A stretch of DNA of 64,000 nt from an uncultured Stenotrophomonas sp. (GCF_913778665.1 NZ_CAJYVQ010000011.1:456676-520675); one strand, 5' to 3'; shown: positions 26,781 through 35,270, counted from the stretch's first letter. Notes: generated from the sequence alone by a model not told the origin. Program-made: numbers and translations.

Positions 26781-27173
26781 TCAGGCCGCCGGCACTTCAT
26801 GCAGCGCCAGCCAGCGCCAGTGACCCTCTTCCTGCCTCAGCACCGCCAGCGATTCCCGCCAAGCGAGGGTGCCACCATCGATCGAATGGCCTTCGCGGTA
26901 GCGCAGCACCGCCAGCGGCAGTGGCACGTCCACGGCCTGCACGGCTTCGATGGCGATCTGCAAGCCCGGTCGCGCGCCGCGCCCCCCGGCGAACAAGGCC
27001 TGCACCGCATCCCGGTCCAGCCGACGGCCGCTGATGCCGACCATGCTGAAGTCCGCACAGAAGTGCATCATCAGATCATCGAGCGCGTCGGCGTCGGCGT
27101 CGGCGTCGGCGCGGAACCAGGCCTGCAGTTTGTCGTGCAGGTGGTGGATTTCATGTTCTGCGGTGGTATCCAT
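26781..27173 (-). CDS. SnoaL/DUF4440-like small protein
   Basis: A 130-residue protein of the NTF2-like superfamily, as judged by length and pattern: an N-terminal helix (HEIHHLHDKLQAWF), a D-x2-MMHFCADFSMVG segment, then alternating beta strands ending HWRWLALHEVPAA. Many such proteins are annotated DUF4440 or SnoaL-like and have no fixed activity. A run ADADADADA (about 22-30) is encoded by a short tandem repeat. The ATG overlaps the stop of the MFS gene (ATGA), so it is the second gene of a leftward MFS operon. Confidence 0.8.
   Translation of the reverse strand: MDTTAEHEIHHLHDKLQAWFRADADADADALDDLMMHFCADFSMVGISGRRLDRDAVQALFAGGRGARPGLQIAIEAVQAVDVPLPLAVLRYREGHSIDGGTLAWRESLAVLRQEEGHWRWLALHEVPAA
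27085..27108. repeat. Hexamer microsatellite (GCGTCG)4 inside the SnoaL-like gene
   Basis: Four perfect copies of GCGTCG encode an alternating Ala-Asp run. Because the unit is 6 bp, slippage would change length without breaking the frame. Confidence 0.85.
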
Positions 27174-28531
27174 CAGGCATTCCCGGGTTGCGAAAGGGAA
27201 ACAGAGTGCGAGCGGCGCAACAGCGCCATCGGCAACAGCGTCATTGCGGCGGCCAGGCCCAGCGCCACGCTGGTGGCTTGTGCCGGCAGCCACCGCATGG
27301 CCAGCGCCAGCAGCAGCGCGATGGCGGCGGTACCCAGGCAGGAGCTGAGCTGGCGGTTGAGGTTCCATAGCGCGCTGGCGTCGCCCAGCGCCTCGCCCTC
27401 GACACCATTGAACGCCAGCGTCTGCGCGGTGCTGCTGCACAGGCTGCCACCGGCGCCCATCAGTGCGTACAACAACGCAGCCAAGGTAAAGGCCGGCTGT
27501 GGCAGCACCGCCATCAGCAGCAGGCCACTGGCCTGAAGCAGCATGCCCACACGCAGTACCGTGGCCGGGCCGAAACGGGCCAGCAGGCGCTTGCTGGCAG
27601 TGATCGCGATGGCCGAGGCCAGCGCCCACGGCAGCATCAGTGCGCCGATACGCGCGGCGCTGTAGCCGGCCTGATGCAGCTGCAGCGTACTGACCAGCTG
27701 ACTGCCGATGAACACGCCCGGCACTGCCAGATACACCAGCATTGCCAGCCGCAGCCCGCGATGGGACAGCAGCGACCAGCGCAGCAACGGATGCGCCTGC
27801 TGCCGTGCATGCCGCAGGTGCACCGCCGCCAGCAGCAATGCGATCAGCAGCAGTACGGCACCGGCGGACCGATGGCCGGGCTCGCCCAGCCAGGTCAGTG
27901 CCAACAGCAACGCGCCCAGCGCCATCATCGCCGTGGAGAGCGCATAGGCCTGCAGGCGCGGCGCACTACGCGTGCCATCGGCCGGCATCCACGCCAGCAC
28001 CAGAGCGGCCGCCACCACCGCCAGCGGCAGGCTGGCCCAGAGCACGCCACGCCAGGACAGCCACTGCACCAACAGCCCGCCCAGCGCCGGAGCCAGCGCG
28101 GGCACCAGCAACGCCACCAGCAGGATGCGCCGGGTCAGTGCGCCTCGCCGATCCGGCGTGCATTGCCGGTAGGCCGCAGCCTGCGCCACTGGAATCAGCA
28201 GGCCACCGGCCAGACCCTGCAGCAAGCGCCATCCCAGCAACCAGCCGATGCCCGGCGCAGCGCCAGCCAGCATGGCGGCGGCGGCGAACAGCAGCAGCGC
28301 CACCAGCAGCAGGCGGCGCTCTCCGCAGCGCGCGGCCAGCCACGGCGCCAGCGGGATCACCACGCTCAGGCCCAGCATGTAGGCGGTGCCGACCCAGGCC
28401 AGGGTGCCGACATCGGCGCGCAGGTCCGCTGCCAGCGCCGGATAGGCCACCGTGGCGATGAACATGTTGACCAGGTCCAGGGCGAACACCAGCAGGAAAA
28501 TCGCCTCATGGCGCAGGCGGGGGGATGGCAT
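27173..28531 (-). CDS. MFS transporter, DHA2 (EmrB/QacA-like)
   Basis: A 452-residue major facilitator with about 14 hydrophobic helices. Motifs typical of drug exporters are LDLVNMFIATVAYPALAADL in helix 1, the motif-A-like LAARCGERRLLL, and the motif-C-like VPALAPALGGLLVQ in helix 5. It probably exports small toxic compounds, but the substrate is unknown. It diverges from a LysR gene at 28637, and a perfect palindrome lies in the 105-bp gap, so the LysR protein likely controls it. The downstream SnoaL-like gene overlaps by 4 nt. Confidence 0.9.
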   Translation of the reverse strand: MPSPRLRHEAIFLLVFALDLVNMFIATVAYPALAADLRADVGTLAWVGTAYMLGLSVVIPLAPWLAARCGERRLLLVALLLFAAAAMLAGAAPGIGWLLGWRLLQGLAGGLLIPVAQAAAYRQCTPDRRGALTRRILLVALLVPALAPALGGLLVQWLSWRGVLWASLPLAVVAAALVLAWMPADGTRSAPRLQAYALSTAMMALGALLLALTWLGEPGHRSAGAVLLLIALLLAAVHLRHARQQAHPLLRWSLLSHRGLRLAMLVYLAVPGVFIGSQLVSTLQLHQAGYSAARIGALMLPWALASAIAITASKRLLARFGPATVLRVGMLLQASGLLLMAVLPQPAFTLAALLYALMGAGGSLCSSTAQTLAFNGVEGEALGDASALWNLNRQLSSCLGTAAIALLLALAMRWLPAQATSVALGLAAAMTLLPMALLRRSHSVSLSQPGNA

Positions 28532-28607
28532 CGGCGGCGCTCCAGCAGGGAAGCGGCCAGCATGCCGGCCCGGCCTTGTTGGAAAAACACGACGCCAGCT
28601 GCAACAC

Positions 28608-28626
28608 TGTCAAATCTGTTTTGACA
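28608..28626. promoter_or_regulatory. Perfect palindrome between MFS and LysR genes
   Basis: TGTCAAATCTGTTTTGACA has 7-bp perfect arms around a 5-bp centre. It lies 10 bp before the LysR start codon and 77 bp before the MFS start. It contains the T-N11-A pattern of LysR operators and is probably the autoregulatory site controlling both divergent genes. Confidence 0.65.
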
Positions 28627-28636
28627 ATGGATCGCA

Positions 28637-29542
28637 ATGGTCAGTCTGGACCGCTTCGATATCTTCCGTGCCGTGGTCGAGGCCGGCAGCCTGACCGCTG
28701 CGGCCGATCGCCTGGGCCTGAGCCGCGCGGTCGTCAGCTTCAACCTGAAGCGGCTGGAGCAGGAGCTGGGCGTGACCCTGCTGCTGCGCAGTACCCGCCA
28801 CCTGGCGCTGACCGAGGCCGGCGAGCAGTTCCTGCAGCACTGCGTGCAGGCGCTGGACGCTGCACAGGCCGCCATCGACGCCGCGCGCCGCGACCAGCAC
28901 CAGCTGCAGGGCGTGCTGCGCCTGACCACCACGCCTGAGTATGCACAGCTGCGCCTGATTCCGGCGCTGGAAGCGTTCCGTGCACGGCATCCTGCGTTGC
29001 AGCTGCACCTGTCGACTTCGCCGGCACCGGCCGACCTGATTCCCGAGCGCTTCGACCTGGCGATCCGCCTCGGTCGCCTGCCGGACTCGGGGCTGCACGC
29101 CACCGAACTGGAACGGCATCCGCTGTGCGCGGTGGCCGCGCCCCTGCTGCTGGCGCGCCTGCCATCTGCCGAGGCTGCCGATGACCCGGCACAGCTGGGC
29201 ACGCTGCCCCGCCTCGGTTATCCGCGGCTGGCCGACGTGCCGGTGGTCGCGCCCGACGGCAGCGACGCGTTGTTCGCGACCAATCCGGGCAATGCGGTGG
29301 TCCGTGTGGATGGCGCCAGCAGCCTGCGCGCCTTCGCCTTGGCCGGTGCTGGCGTTACCGTGCTGCCGCGCTGGCTGATCGAGGACGACCTGGCCCTCGA
29401 CCGGCTGCGACCGGTGCTGCGCCAACATCGCTTCCCGCAGCAGAGCGTGTACGCGGTATACCCGCACAGCACGCAGCCTTCGCCGAAGGTACGCCAGCTG
29501 ATCGATTTCCTGCGCGGGTGGTCTGGCAGCGCGCCGGTGTGA
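28637..29542 (+). CDS. LysR-family transcriptional regulator
   Basis: A 301-residue LysR regulator of the CrgA type. The N-terminal HTH runs through FDIFRAVVEAGSLTAAADRL and GLSRAVVSFNLKRLEQELGV; the inducer domain starts near residue 90. The final segment (LPRWLIEDDL, then the VYAVYPHSTQPSPKVR block) is typical for regulators that act on efflux or detoxification genes. Divergent from the MFS exporter, with an operator-like palindrome between them. Confidence 0.92.
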   Translation: MVSLDRFDIFRAVVEAGSLTAAADRLGLSRAVVSFNLKRLEQELGVTLLLRSTRHLALTEAGEQFLQHCVQALDAAQAAIDAARRDQHQLQGVLRLTTTPEYAQLRLIPALEAFRARHPALQLHLSTSPAPADLIPERFDLAIRLGRLPDSGLHATELERHPLCAVAAPLLLARLPSAEAADDPAQLGTLPRLGYPRLADVPVVAPDGSDALFATNPGNAVVRVDGASSLRAFALAGAGVTVLPRWLIEDDLALDRLRPVLRQHRFPQQSVYAVYPHSTQPSPKVRQLIDFLRGWSGSAPV

Positions 29543-29594
29543 CTTCCGCGCTCGCCCGATAGGGCCCGGCGAGCGCAGCGGTACCCACAGACAA

Positions 29595-29618
29595 ACACGG
29601 CCCCTTGCGGGGCCGTGT
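29595..29618. terminator. Bidirectional intrinsic terminator
   Basis: ACACGGCCCC-TTGC-GGGGCCGTGT is a perfect 10-bp stem with a tetraloop. On the minus strand it is followed by a T-rich stretch (TTGTCTGT) and stops the GH3 gene; on the plus strand it lies about 50 nt after the LysR gene. It separates the two convergent genes. Confidence 0.75.
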
Positions 29619-29627
29619 CTTCATGCT

Positions 29628-32423
29628 TCAGCGCAGCACCTGCTCCACCAGCTGCACGTCCACCGTCTGCAGTGGTTCGGCCGCATTGCGCGACAGCTGC
29701 ACCTGGTAGGTGCCGGCATCGATCTTCCACTGGCGGGCCTGCGCATCGTAGCGGGCCAGCGTCTTCGGCTCGGCTTCGATACGGATGCGGCGCTGTTCGC
29801 CCGGCTGCAGCTGCACCTTGTCATAGCCGATCAGGCGGATCGGCGTGGTGCTGCCGGCCGGCAGCTTCAGGTACAGCTGGGCCACGTCGGCACCGGCGCG
29901 CTTGCCGGTGTTGCGGATGTCGACGCTGGCCACCAGGCGCGAGCCTTCCACGCTCACCTTCAGGTTTTCATAGGCGAACGAGGTGTAGGACAGGCCGTGG
30001 CCGAACGCGAAGGTCGGGGTCAGGCCCTTTGCGGCCATCCACTTGTAGCCGACATTGGCGCCTTCGATATCGAAATCGAACACGTCGCCGAATTCCTTCT
30101 TCGGCTTGAAGCCCAGGCCGTCGATGTGCGGGCGCGGCAGCTGCGATTCGTCCACCACCCAGGTCACCGGCAGGCGGCCGGACGGGTTGGCCTGGCCAGT
30201 CAGCAACGCGGCGATGCCTTCACCACCACGGATGCCCGGGTACCAGGCCTGCAGCATCGCCGGCACCTGCGCCAGCCACGGGGTACGCACCGGGCCGTTG
30301 GTTTCCAGCACCAGCACGGTCATCGGGTTGGCCTTGGCCACCGCCGAGATCAGCGCGTCCTGGTTGTCGGGCAGCTGCATGTCCGGCAGGTCCACCGATT
30401 CCGCCGCCCACTGGGTGGCGAACACGATGGCCACGTCGGCCTGCGCCGCGGCCTTGGCCGCCGCAGCGGTGTTGGTGCCATCCACATACTCGATGCTTGC
30501 ATCCGGACGCGCAGCGCGCAGCGACTCCAGCGGCGAGGACGGGTGGAAGATCACCGGGCCCGGCCAGGTGGTCGGCAGCACGCCCGGCACTGCATTGGTG
30601 CCCTTGGCGGTCACGCCCACCATCGACGAACCACCACCGCCGATTACACCCTTGTCGGCGTGGCCACCGATGATGACGATGCGCTTCACGCTGTCGGCCA
30701 AGGGCAACAGGTTGCCTTCATTGCGCAGCAGCACGCTGCCTTCTTCCACCGTGCGCTGGGCCACGGCGAAACCGGCCTCGGCATCGACCTTCTGGTGCTG
30801 CGGCGGGTTGTCGAAGTTGCCATGCAGGAACATCGTGCGCAGGATGCGCGCGACCATGTCGTTCAGGCGCGCCTGCGGCACCACGCCGCCGTGCACGGCC
30901 AGGCGCAGCGGCTCATCGAAGAACACCGCCGCATCGAACACTTCACCGGCCGACTGCTGATCCAGGCCGGCCAGCGCCGCCTTCGAACCACTGTGCACGC
31001 CGCCCCAGTCGGACATCACGAAACCAGGGAACTTCCATTCCTGCTTCAGCACCTGGTTCATCAGGTAGCCGTTCTCGCAGCCGTAGGTGCCGTTGATCTT
31101 GTTGTACGAGCACATCGCCACGCCGGGGCGGCCGGCTTCCAGCGCGATCTCGAAGGCCAGCAGGTCCGACTCGTGCATGGCCTGTTCGCCGATGCGCACG
31201 TCGTGGAAGTTTCGGCGGGTCTCCATGTCGTTCAGCGCGAAGTGCTTCATCGAGGAGATCACGTGCTGGCTCTGCACGCCCTGGATCAGCGCGCCGACCA
31301 TCGAACCGGCCAGCAGCGGGTCTTCACCGGCGTATTCGAAATTGCGGCCGTTGCGCGGGTCGCGTTGCAGGTTGACGCTGCCCGACAGCAGGATGTTGAA
31401 GCGCTGCTGCCACGCCTCGCGGCCCATCGTGGCGCCACCGGCAAAGGCCACTTCGCGGTTCCAGCTGGAGGCGGTGGACGGGCCCGACGGCATCGCGGTG
31501 GCGAAGTCGCCCGGGCGGATGCCACCCGGATTGGTCACGCCCACGCCGGCATCGGCCGACTGCTGCGACGGAATGCCCAATCGCGCCACGCCCGGCACGA
31601 AGCCGGCCGAACCGACCGCGCCTTCCGGCAGCGGGCCACCGTCCTTGCCCAGCCCGAAGTAGCTGTGCAGCATCTGGAACTTCTCGTCCTCGGTCATCGC
31701 CTTCAGCAGCAGCGCAGCGCGCGCATCGGCGTTGAGGGTGGTGTCCATCCACGGCCTGTCGCCATGTTTGTCGGCGGCATAGGCCAGGGTCAGCAGGGTG
31801 GCACGCAGCGTGCTGCCTTCCACCTTGAACGGTGCACTGCTGGCGGCCTGGAAGCCGTCGCTGAAGTAGCTGGCGTCTGCTTCCAGCGCCACACGCGCCG
31901 GATCGAAGCCGGCGGCCTTGGCCGATTCACCGGCCACCGCGCCGAGCAGCACCGCCGGTGCACCCAGCCGCGAACGGGTGACCAGCGCTGGCAACTGTGC
32001 GGCGCCCGCGCCGGCATCGGTATAGACCGCGACGGTGTGGCGGCCATCATCCAGGCGCAGGTAGTTCAAACCCGGCTGGTCAGGACCAGACTCGGCGGCG
32101 ATCGGCAGCCGGGTCAGTACGGCCTGGCCGCGCTGGGTCTGGCCATCGTCCTTGCCGGCGGCGATGAAGCGGTACTCATAGCCCAACCCATCGGCCAGAA
32201 CCTGCAGCGGGTCGACCTGGCCGATGCCGCGCTGCACCTGGCGCACACTCACCGCGTCCACCTTCAGGCTTTTCAGCTGCGCGGCCAGGGCCGGCATTGC
32301 CTCGGCGTTGGGCGCCTGTTCCAGGGTCAAGACAGTGAAGGCCGCGGGATCAGCCCAGGCCGGGGCGGCCAGCGCAGCAGACAGGGCAAGGGAGAGAGCA
32401 AGCGGCTTTGTAAACGTTTTCAT
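29628..32423 (-). CDS. Secreted GH3 beta-glucosidase with a degenerate EEP-like N-terminal domain
   Basis: A 931-residue exo-glycosidase that probably cleaves terminal beta-linked glucose or xylose from oligosaccharides in the periplasm. After a signal peptide (about 1-24), residues 26-165 resemble an endonuclease/exonuclease/phosphatase fold (AVLTRLPI at 101-108) whose catalytic residues seem lost. The GH3 catalytic core starts near residue 225, with SSMKHFALND (about 389-398) and the nucleophile Asp471 in MSDWGG. The second alpha/beta domain and a C-terminal fibronectin-III-like domain follow. Start at 32423 is chosen by the signal peptide; no clear ribosome site is seen. A LacI-type palindrome covers the start codon. 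Confidence 0.93.
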   Translation of the reverse strand: MKTFTKPLALSLALSAALAAPAWADPAAFTVLTLEQAPNAEAMPALAAQLKSLKVDAVSVRQVQRGIGQVDPLQVLADGLGYEYRFIAAGKDDGQTQRGQAVLTRLPIAAESGPDQPGLNYLRLDDGRHTVAVYTDAGAGAAQLPALVTRSRLGAPAVLLGAVAGESAKAAGFDPARVALEADASYFSDGFQAASSAPFKVEGSTLRATLLTLAYAADKHGDRPWMDTTLNADARAALLLKAMTEDEKFQMLHSYFGLGKDGGPLPEGAVGSAGFVPGVARLGIPSQQSADAGVGVTNPGGIRPGDFATAMPSGPSTASSWNREVAFAGGATMGREAWQQRFNILLSGSVNLQRDPRNGRNFEYAGEDPLLAGSMVGALIQGVQSQHVISSMKHFALNDMETRRNFHDVRIGEQAMHESDLLAFEIALEAGRPGVAMCSYNKINGTYGCENGYLMNQVLKQEWKFPGFVMSDWGGVHSGSKAALAGLDQQSAGEVFDAAVFFDEPLRLAVHGGVVPQARLNDMVARILRTMFLHGNFDNPPQHQKVDAEAGFAVAQRTVEEGSVLLRNEGNLLPLADSVKRIVIIGGHADKGVIGGGGSSMVGVTAKGTNAVPGVLPTTWPGPVIFHPSSPLESLRAARPDASIEYVDGTNTAAAAKAAAQADVAIVFATQWAAESVDLPDMQLPDNQDALISAVAKANPMTVLVLETNGPVRTPWLAQVPAMLQAWYPGIRGGEGIAALLTGQANPSGRLPVTWVVDESQLPRPHIDGLGFKPKKEFGDVFDFDIEGANVGYKWMAAKGLTPTFAFGHGLSYTSFAYENLKVSVEGSRLVASVDIRNTGKRAGADVAQLYLKLPAGSTTPIRLIGYDKVQLQPGEQRRIRIEAEPKTLARYDAQARQWKIDAGTYQVQLSRNAAEPLQTVDVQLVEQVLR
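32409..32422. promoter_or_regulatory. LacI-type palindrome overlapping the GH3 start
   Basis: TGTAAACGTTTTCA is a 14-bp site one base away from the perfect LacI/GalR-family palindrome with the CG centre. It covers codons 1-5 of the GH3 gene, a position where a repressor could block initiation. It is also partly forced by the coding sequence MKTFTK, so chance is possible. Confidence 0.4.
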
Positions 32424-32760
32424 CGGCAGGCGTAATTCCGTTGCCAAGGCAATCGGTCCAGGGAAAGTGCCGCCGAAGGGTGCAGCGTTCATGCCGCGCA
32501 GGGGTTGCCAGGCAACGTCCCGCAGGCCGAAGGACGGGCCGGTCTGCGCGCGGGACCCTCCTCCCGGCGTGACAACCTGCCTGTCCGGGCCGCGCAGGGC
32601 GACCCAATCCTGTGAAGATTGTGCGAGGGCGTTCACACCTGTCAACAGGACCTAAGTCACAGGGGCATCCCGGCAGGCGGTTATCAGGCCATCACCGGCG
32701 GTCATCAGCGGGCCCTGCGGGGCTGCCGATAATGGAGGTCCCTGGCCACGAACCGAGCCC
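32424..32760. other. 337-bp intergenic region, divergent promoters
   Basis: The gap between the GH3 gene (leftward) and the VOC gene (rightward) contains no open frame with gene-like properties, no hairpin and no SMAG repeat that I can see. It must hold the two divergent promoters, but no convincing -35/-10 pair is evident. Confidence 0.6.
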
Positions 32761-33195
32761 ATGACCGTACATCGCGACTTCGACCATCTCTGGCGCGACC
32801 GCTGTGACACCTCCAGCCAGCGCGCGCCGCGCGTGCTGATCCGCGTGTTCGTGGCCCCCGGTGAGCTGGAGCGCAGCGTGGCCTTCTACGAGCAATTGCA
32901 GGGCCTGGTGGCCGATGCCGGGTTTCCGTTCCCGGAGGCCGGCCTGCGCCTGGCGATGGTCGGGGCGTTCCTGCTGATCGAGGGCAGCGAGGCGGCCCTG
33001 GCGCCGTTTACCTCGACCACCGGCACGCTGCTGGTCGATGACGTTCGGCCCTATCACGACAAACTGGTCGCTGCCGGTGCCGAGATCATCTTCCCGCTGC
33101 AGGTGGTGCCGACCGGGGCGGCGTTCAATGCGGTGCATCCCGATGGCACGGTGGTCGAGTACGTGCATCACCGGCCGGATCCGCAGGGACGGTGA
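32761..33195 (+). CDS. VOC-family (glyoxalase-like) protein
   Basis: A 144-residue protein with the beta-alpha-beta-beta-beta modules of the vicinal oxygen chelate superfamily: VLIRVFVAPGELERSVAFYE opens module 1, and module 2 includes LVDDVRPYHDKLVAAGAEI and ends NAVHPDGTVVEYVHHRP. The Glu and His typical of metal-binding VOC proteins are present in the final strand, but enzymatic function cannot be assigned. Monocistronic; the ribosome site is weak. Confidence 0.85.
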   Translation: MTVHRDFDHLWRDRCDTSSQRAPRVLIRVFVAPGELERSVAFYEQLQGLVADAGFPFPEAGLRLAMVGAFLLIEGSEAALAPFTSTTGTLLVDDVRPYHDKLVAAGAEIIFPLQVVPTGAAFNAVHPDGTVVEYVHHRPDPQGR

Positions 33196-33286
33196 GGGGA
33201 GCACGGCCGGGCTGCGCCCGGCACCCGTAGAGGCGACATCAACGTCAAAAGGCAGAGCAACAGCAAAAGCTGGATTCCTGCGGGTA

Positions 33287-33388
33287 GGCGGGGTGGGGCC
33301 GGCTGCGGGGGACGCTGCAAGTACGTCCATGTAAACTCGGTCGCGCCATCCATGGCGCTCACGCCCCCGCAACCGGCCCCACCCCGCC
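33287..33388. repeat. 102-nt long-armed palindromic element
   Basis: The arms GGCGGGGTGGGGCCGGCTGC (plus GGGGG) at 33287-33311 and CCCCCGCAACCGGCCCCACC (plus CCGCC) at 33364-33388 are 25 nt long with a single mismatch. The spacer contains a second palindrome, GCGCCATCCATGGCGC (33343-33358). Similar elements recur in Stenotrophomonas genomes as far as I recall; copy number here is one. Confidence 0.75.
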
Positions 33389-33412
33389 TTCGACAGTTTC
33401 TCGCGACCTGCA

Positions 33413-33502
33413 GTAGATCCACGCCATGCGTGGATGCTCTTCGTTTCATTGTCGGAATATTCGATTTCGATGGAGATTCATCCACGCATGGCGTGGATCT
33501 AC
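33413..33502. repeat. SMAG-like hairpin pair
   Basis: GTAGATCCACGCCATGCGTG (continuing GAT) and its inverted partner ATCCACGCATGGCGTGGATC (ending TAC) are perfect reverse complements, 44 bp apart. The right-hand copy ends only 9 bp before the AraC start codon at 33512. Confidence 0.85.
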
Positions 33503-33511
33503 AATCCCTCC

Positions 33512-34192
33512 ATGTCCTCCCCCGCCCTGCCCTGGAATGGCACGTTGCTGCTGGAGGCTCACGTGGCGGTGCTGCAGGGCCATGCCGGTGGCAGCGACGT
33601 GCATGCGCACTACGCCCATCAGTTGTTGTTGAGCGAGGACGCGCCCTGGCAGGTCGAGATTGACGGGGTGCCGCAGCAGGGCCAGCGGCTGTGGCTGCCC
33701 TCGTTCCAGCCGCACGCGATCCTGTCGGCACCGGAATCGGGTTGCACGATGTTCCTCGAACCCGCGCATGCCGACCTCGAACAGATCCAGCAGCACCTGC
33801 ACACACTGCCCGGTACTGCGGCGCAACTGCACGACTGGCTGCCACGGCTGAGCCGCGCACAGCCACTCGACCGCCGCGTGCAGGCGGCGCTGGCCCGCAT
33901 CGCCCAGCACCTGCCCGGCCCGGTGCCGGCCGCCGACATCGCCGAGGCGGCGCATCTGTCGACCAGCCAGCTGCACCGGCGTTTCCAGTCTGACCTGGCG
34001 GTGACCCTGCGCGGCTGGGTGCTGTGGCAGCGCCTGCGCATCGCGCTGGCACATCACCTGCGCGGGCACAGCCTCACCGACAGCGCACATGCCGCCGGCT
34101 TCGCCGACCTGGCCCATCTGTCGCGCAGCCTGCGCCGCATGTTCGGCATCGGTGCCGCACAGCTGCATGGCCTGCGGCTGCACGCCGCCTGA
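33512..34192 (+). CDS. AraC-family transcriptional regulator
   Basis: A 226-residue, short AraC regulator. The N-terminal cupin-like part (about 1-85) has HAHYAHQLLLSED and PSFQPHAIL; the C-terminal DNA-binding domain has ADIAEAAHLSTSQLHRRF and SLTDSAHAAGFADLAHLSRS, closing with LRRMFGIGAAQL. The frame is open upstream to 33434, but that stretch is SMAG repeat, so ATG 33512 is the likely start. It converges on the sterol-desaturase-like gene, 9 nt away. Target unknown. Confidence 0.87.
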   Translation: MSSPALPWNGTLLLEAHVAVLQGHAGGSDVHAHYAHQLLLSEDAPWQVEIDGVPQQGQRLWLPSFQPHAILSAPESGCTMFLEPAHADLEQIQQHLHTLPGTAAQLHDWLPRLSRAQPLDRRVQAALARIAQHLPGPVPAADIAEAAHLSTSQLHRRFQSDLAVTLRGWVLWQRLRIALAHHLRGHSLTDSAHAAGFADLAHLSRSLRRMFGIGAAQLHGLRLHAA

Positions 34193-34201
34193 CACGCTCG
34201 A

Positions 34202-35092
34202 TCACTCCTGCCTGCGCAGGCCTTCAGGTAATTCCGGCACGTCGCCATGCGGCAGCTCGCGAAACGGCGCCAGCAGCTGCCCGGGGTAATCGCGCGGATA
34301 GTCCGGCTGGCTGCCGATGCCGAGGTCGTGCTGACGCAGCCGATAGCCCGGCGCATCGAAAGCGGTCCCCAGCAGATGATCCCAGACGGTCAGGAACAGG
34401 CCGAAGTTGACGTCACCGGCGGTGCCATAGCGCATGTGGTGGAAACGGTGTAGTGGCGCCCAGGCCATTACCCGGCCCAGCACGCCGGGGCGCATGTCTA
34501 CGTTGGAATGCTGCAACAGCAGCTGGATGGCGATGGCGAACGCCAGCACCGCCGCCACCGGCATCGGCAAGCCCAGCACCAGCAGCGGCAGAACCCCGCC
34601 CACCGCTTCGGCGGCCTGGTGCAGCGGGTGTTTCATCAGACCATTGAAACCGTACATCCGGGTCACGCTGTGATGCACCGCGTGCAATCGCCACAACCAA
34701 TCAATGCGATGGCTTGCGTAGTGCACCAGGGTGATGCCGAGATCAGCGCAGACGATGGCCAGCAGCACCTGCAGCGCGAATGGCCACTGCTGCGGCCAGG
34801 CCTGCCACGGAATGATTGCCGCCAGCAGCGGCACCGCGGCGATCGACAGCAGGTTAAGGCCCTCGTTGACCAGCGCATGCAGGGTGTCACGCAGACTGTC
34901 GCCGTGGTCGTGGTTGAACACGGGGTCGTACGGCCAGGCACGCTCGGCGACGAACGAGACAGCGATGGCGGCCGCCAGCAAGGCCAGCAGCCACAACGGA
35001 TCACCGTGGCAGTGGCCGACCCAGACGACGGCAGTGGCAACGAAACCCAGCAGGAACAGCGGGGCATACAGGCGGAGCATCCAGTGCTTCAT
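34202..35092 (-). CDS. Sterol desaturase / fatty-acid hydroxylase family membrane protein
   Basis: A 296-residue integral membrane di-iron oxygenase. The histidine motifs are LVHYASHR (HX3H), LHAVHHS (HX2HH) and LHRFHHMR (HX2HH), spread over about residues 130-215 between hydrophobic helices. Family members hydroxylate or desaturate lipids; the substrate here is unknown. The start at 35092 begins MKHWMLRLYAPLFLLGF, a good first membrane helix. It diverges from a LysR gene across 178 bp, which may regulate it. Confidence 0.9.
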   Translation of the reverse strand: MKHWMLRLYAPLFLLGFVATAVVWVGHCHGDPLWLLALLAAAIAVSFVAERAWPYDPVFNHDHGDSLRDTLHALVNEGLNLLSIAAVPLLAAIIPWQAWPQQWPFALQVLLAIVCADLGITLVHYASHRIDWLWRLHAVHHSVTRMYGFNGLMKHPLHQAAEAVGGVLPLLVLGLPMPVAAVLAFAIAIQLLLQHSNVDMRPGVLGRVMAWAPLHRFHHMRYGTAGDVNFGLFLTVWDHLLGTAFDAPGYRLRQHDLGIGSQPDYPRDYPGQLLAPFRELPHGDVPELPEGLRRQE

Positions 35093-35270
35093 GGGCAACC
35101 CGGGAAGTGAGGGGCCTGCATGCTGGCGTTGCATGCGGGTTGGCGGCTTGAACAAACGGCGCAAACCGTGGGTCCGCCGCTGCTGGGTGCCATCGTGGTC
35201 GGCACCGCGTTTGCCCCATCCACGCACCCCGCGGCTCTACAATGGCGCCCTCATCGCGCCCGGGAACGGC

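Larger units (their letters stand above)
33196..33511. other. 316-bp intergenic region made of repeats
   Basis: Between the VOC gene and an AraC gene there is no coding sequence. The region starts with a small GC-rich hairpin (CCGGGCTGCGCCCGG near 33209-33223), then a 102-nt palindromic element (33287-33388) and a SMAG pair (33413-33502) that ends 9 bp before the AraC start. Only the stretch 33230-33286 is not visibly repetitive. Confidence 0.7.

Noticed and set aside
27085..27108. CRISPR-like repeat
   Set aside because: Units are 6 bp, contiguous and within a coding frame; no spacers. No CRISPR array was seen anywhere in the window.
29997..32435. 812-codon plus-strand frame opposite the GH3 gene
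   Set aside because: His/Arg/Gly-rich mirror frame without any domain; the GH3 catalytic motifs are on the minus strand.
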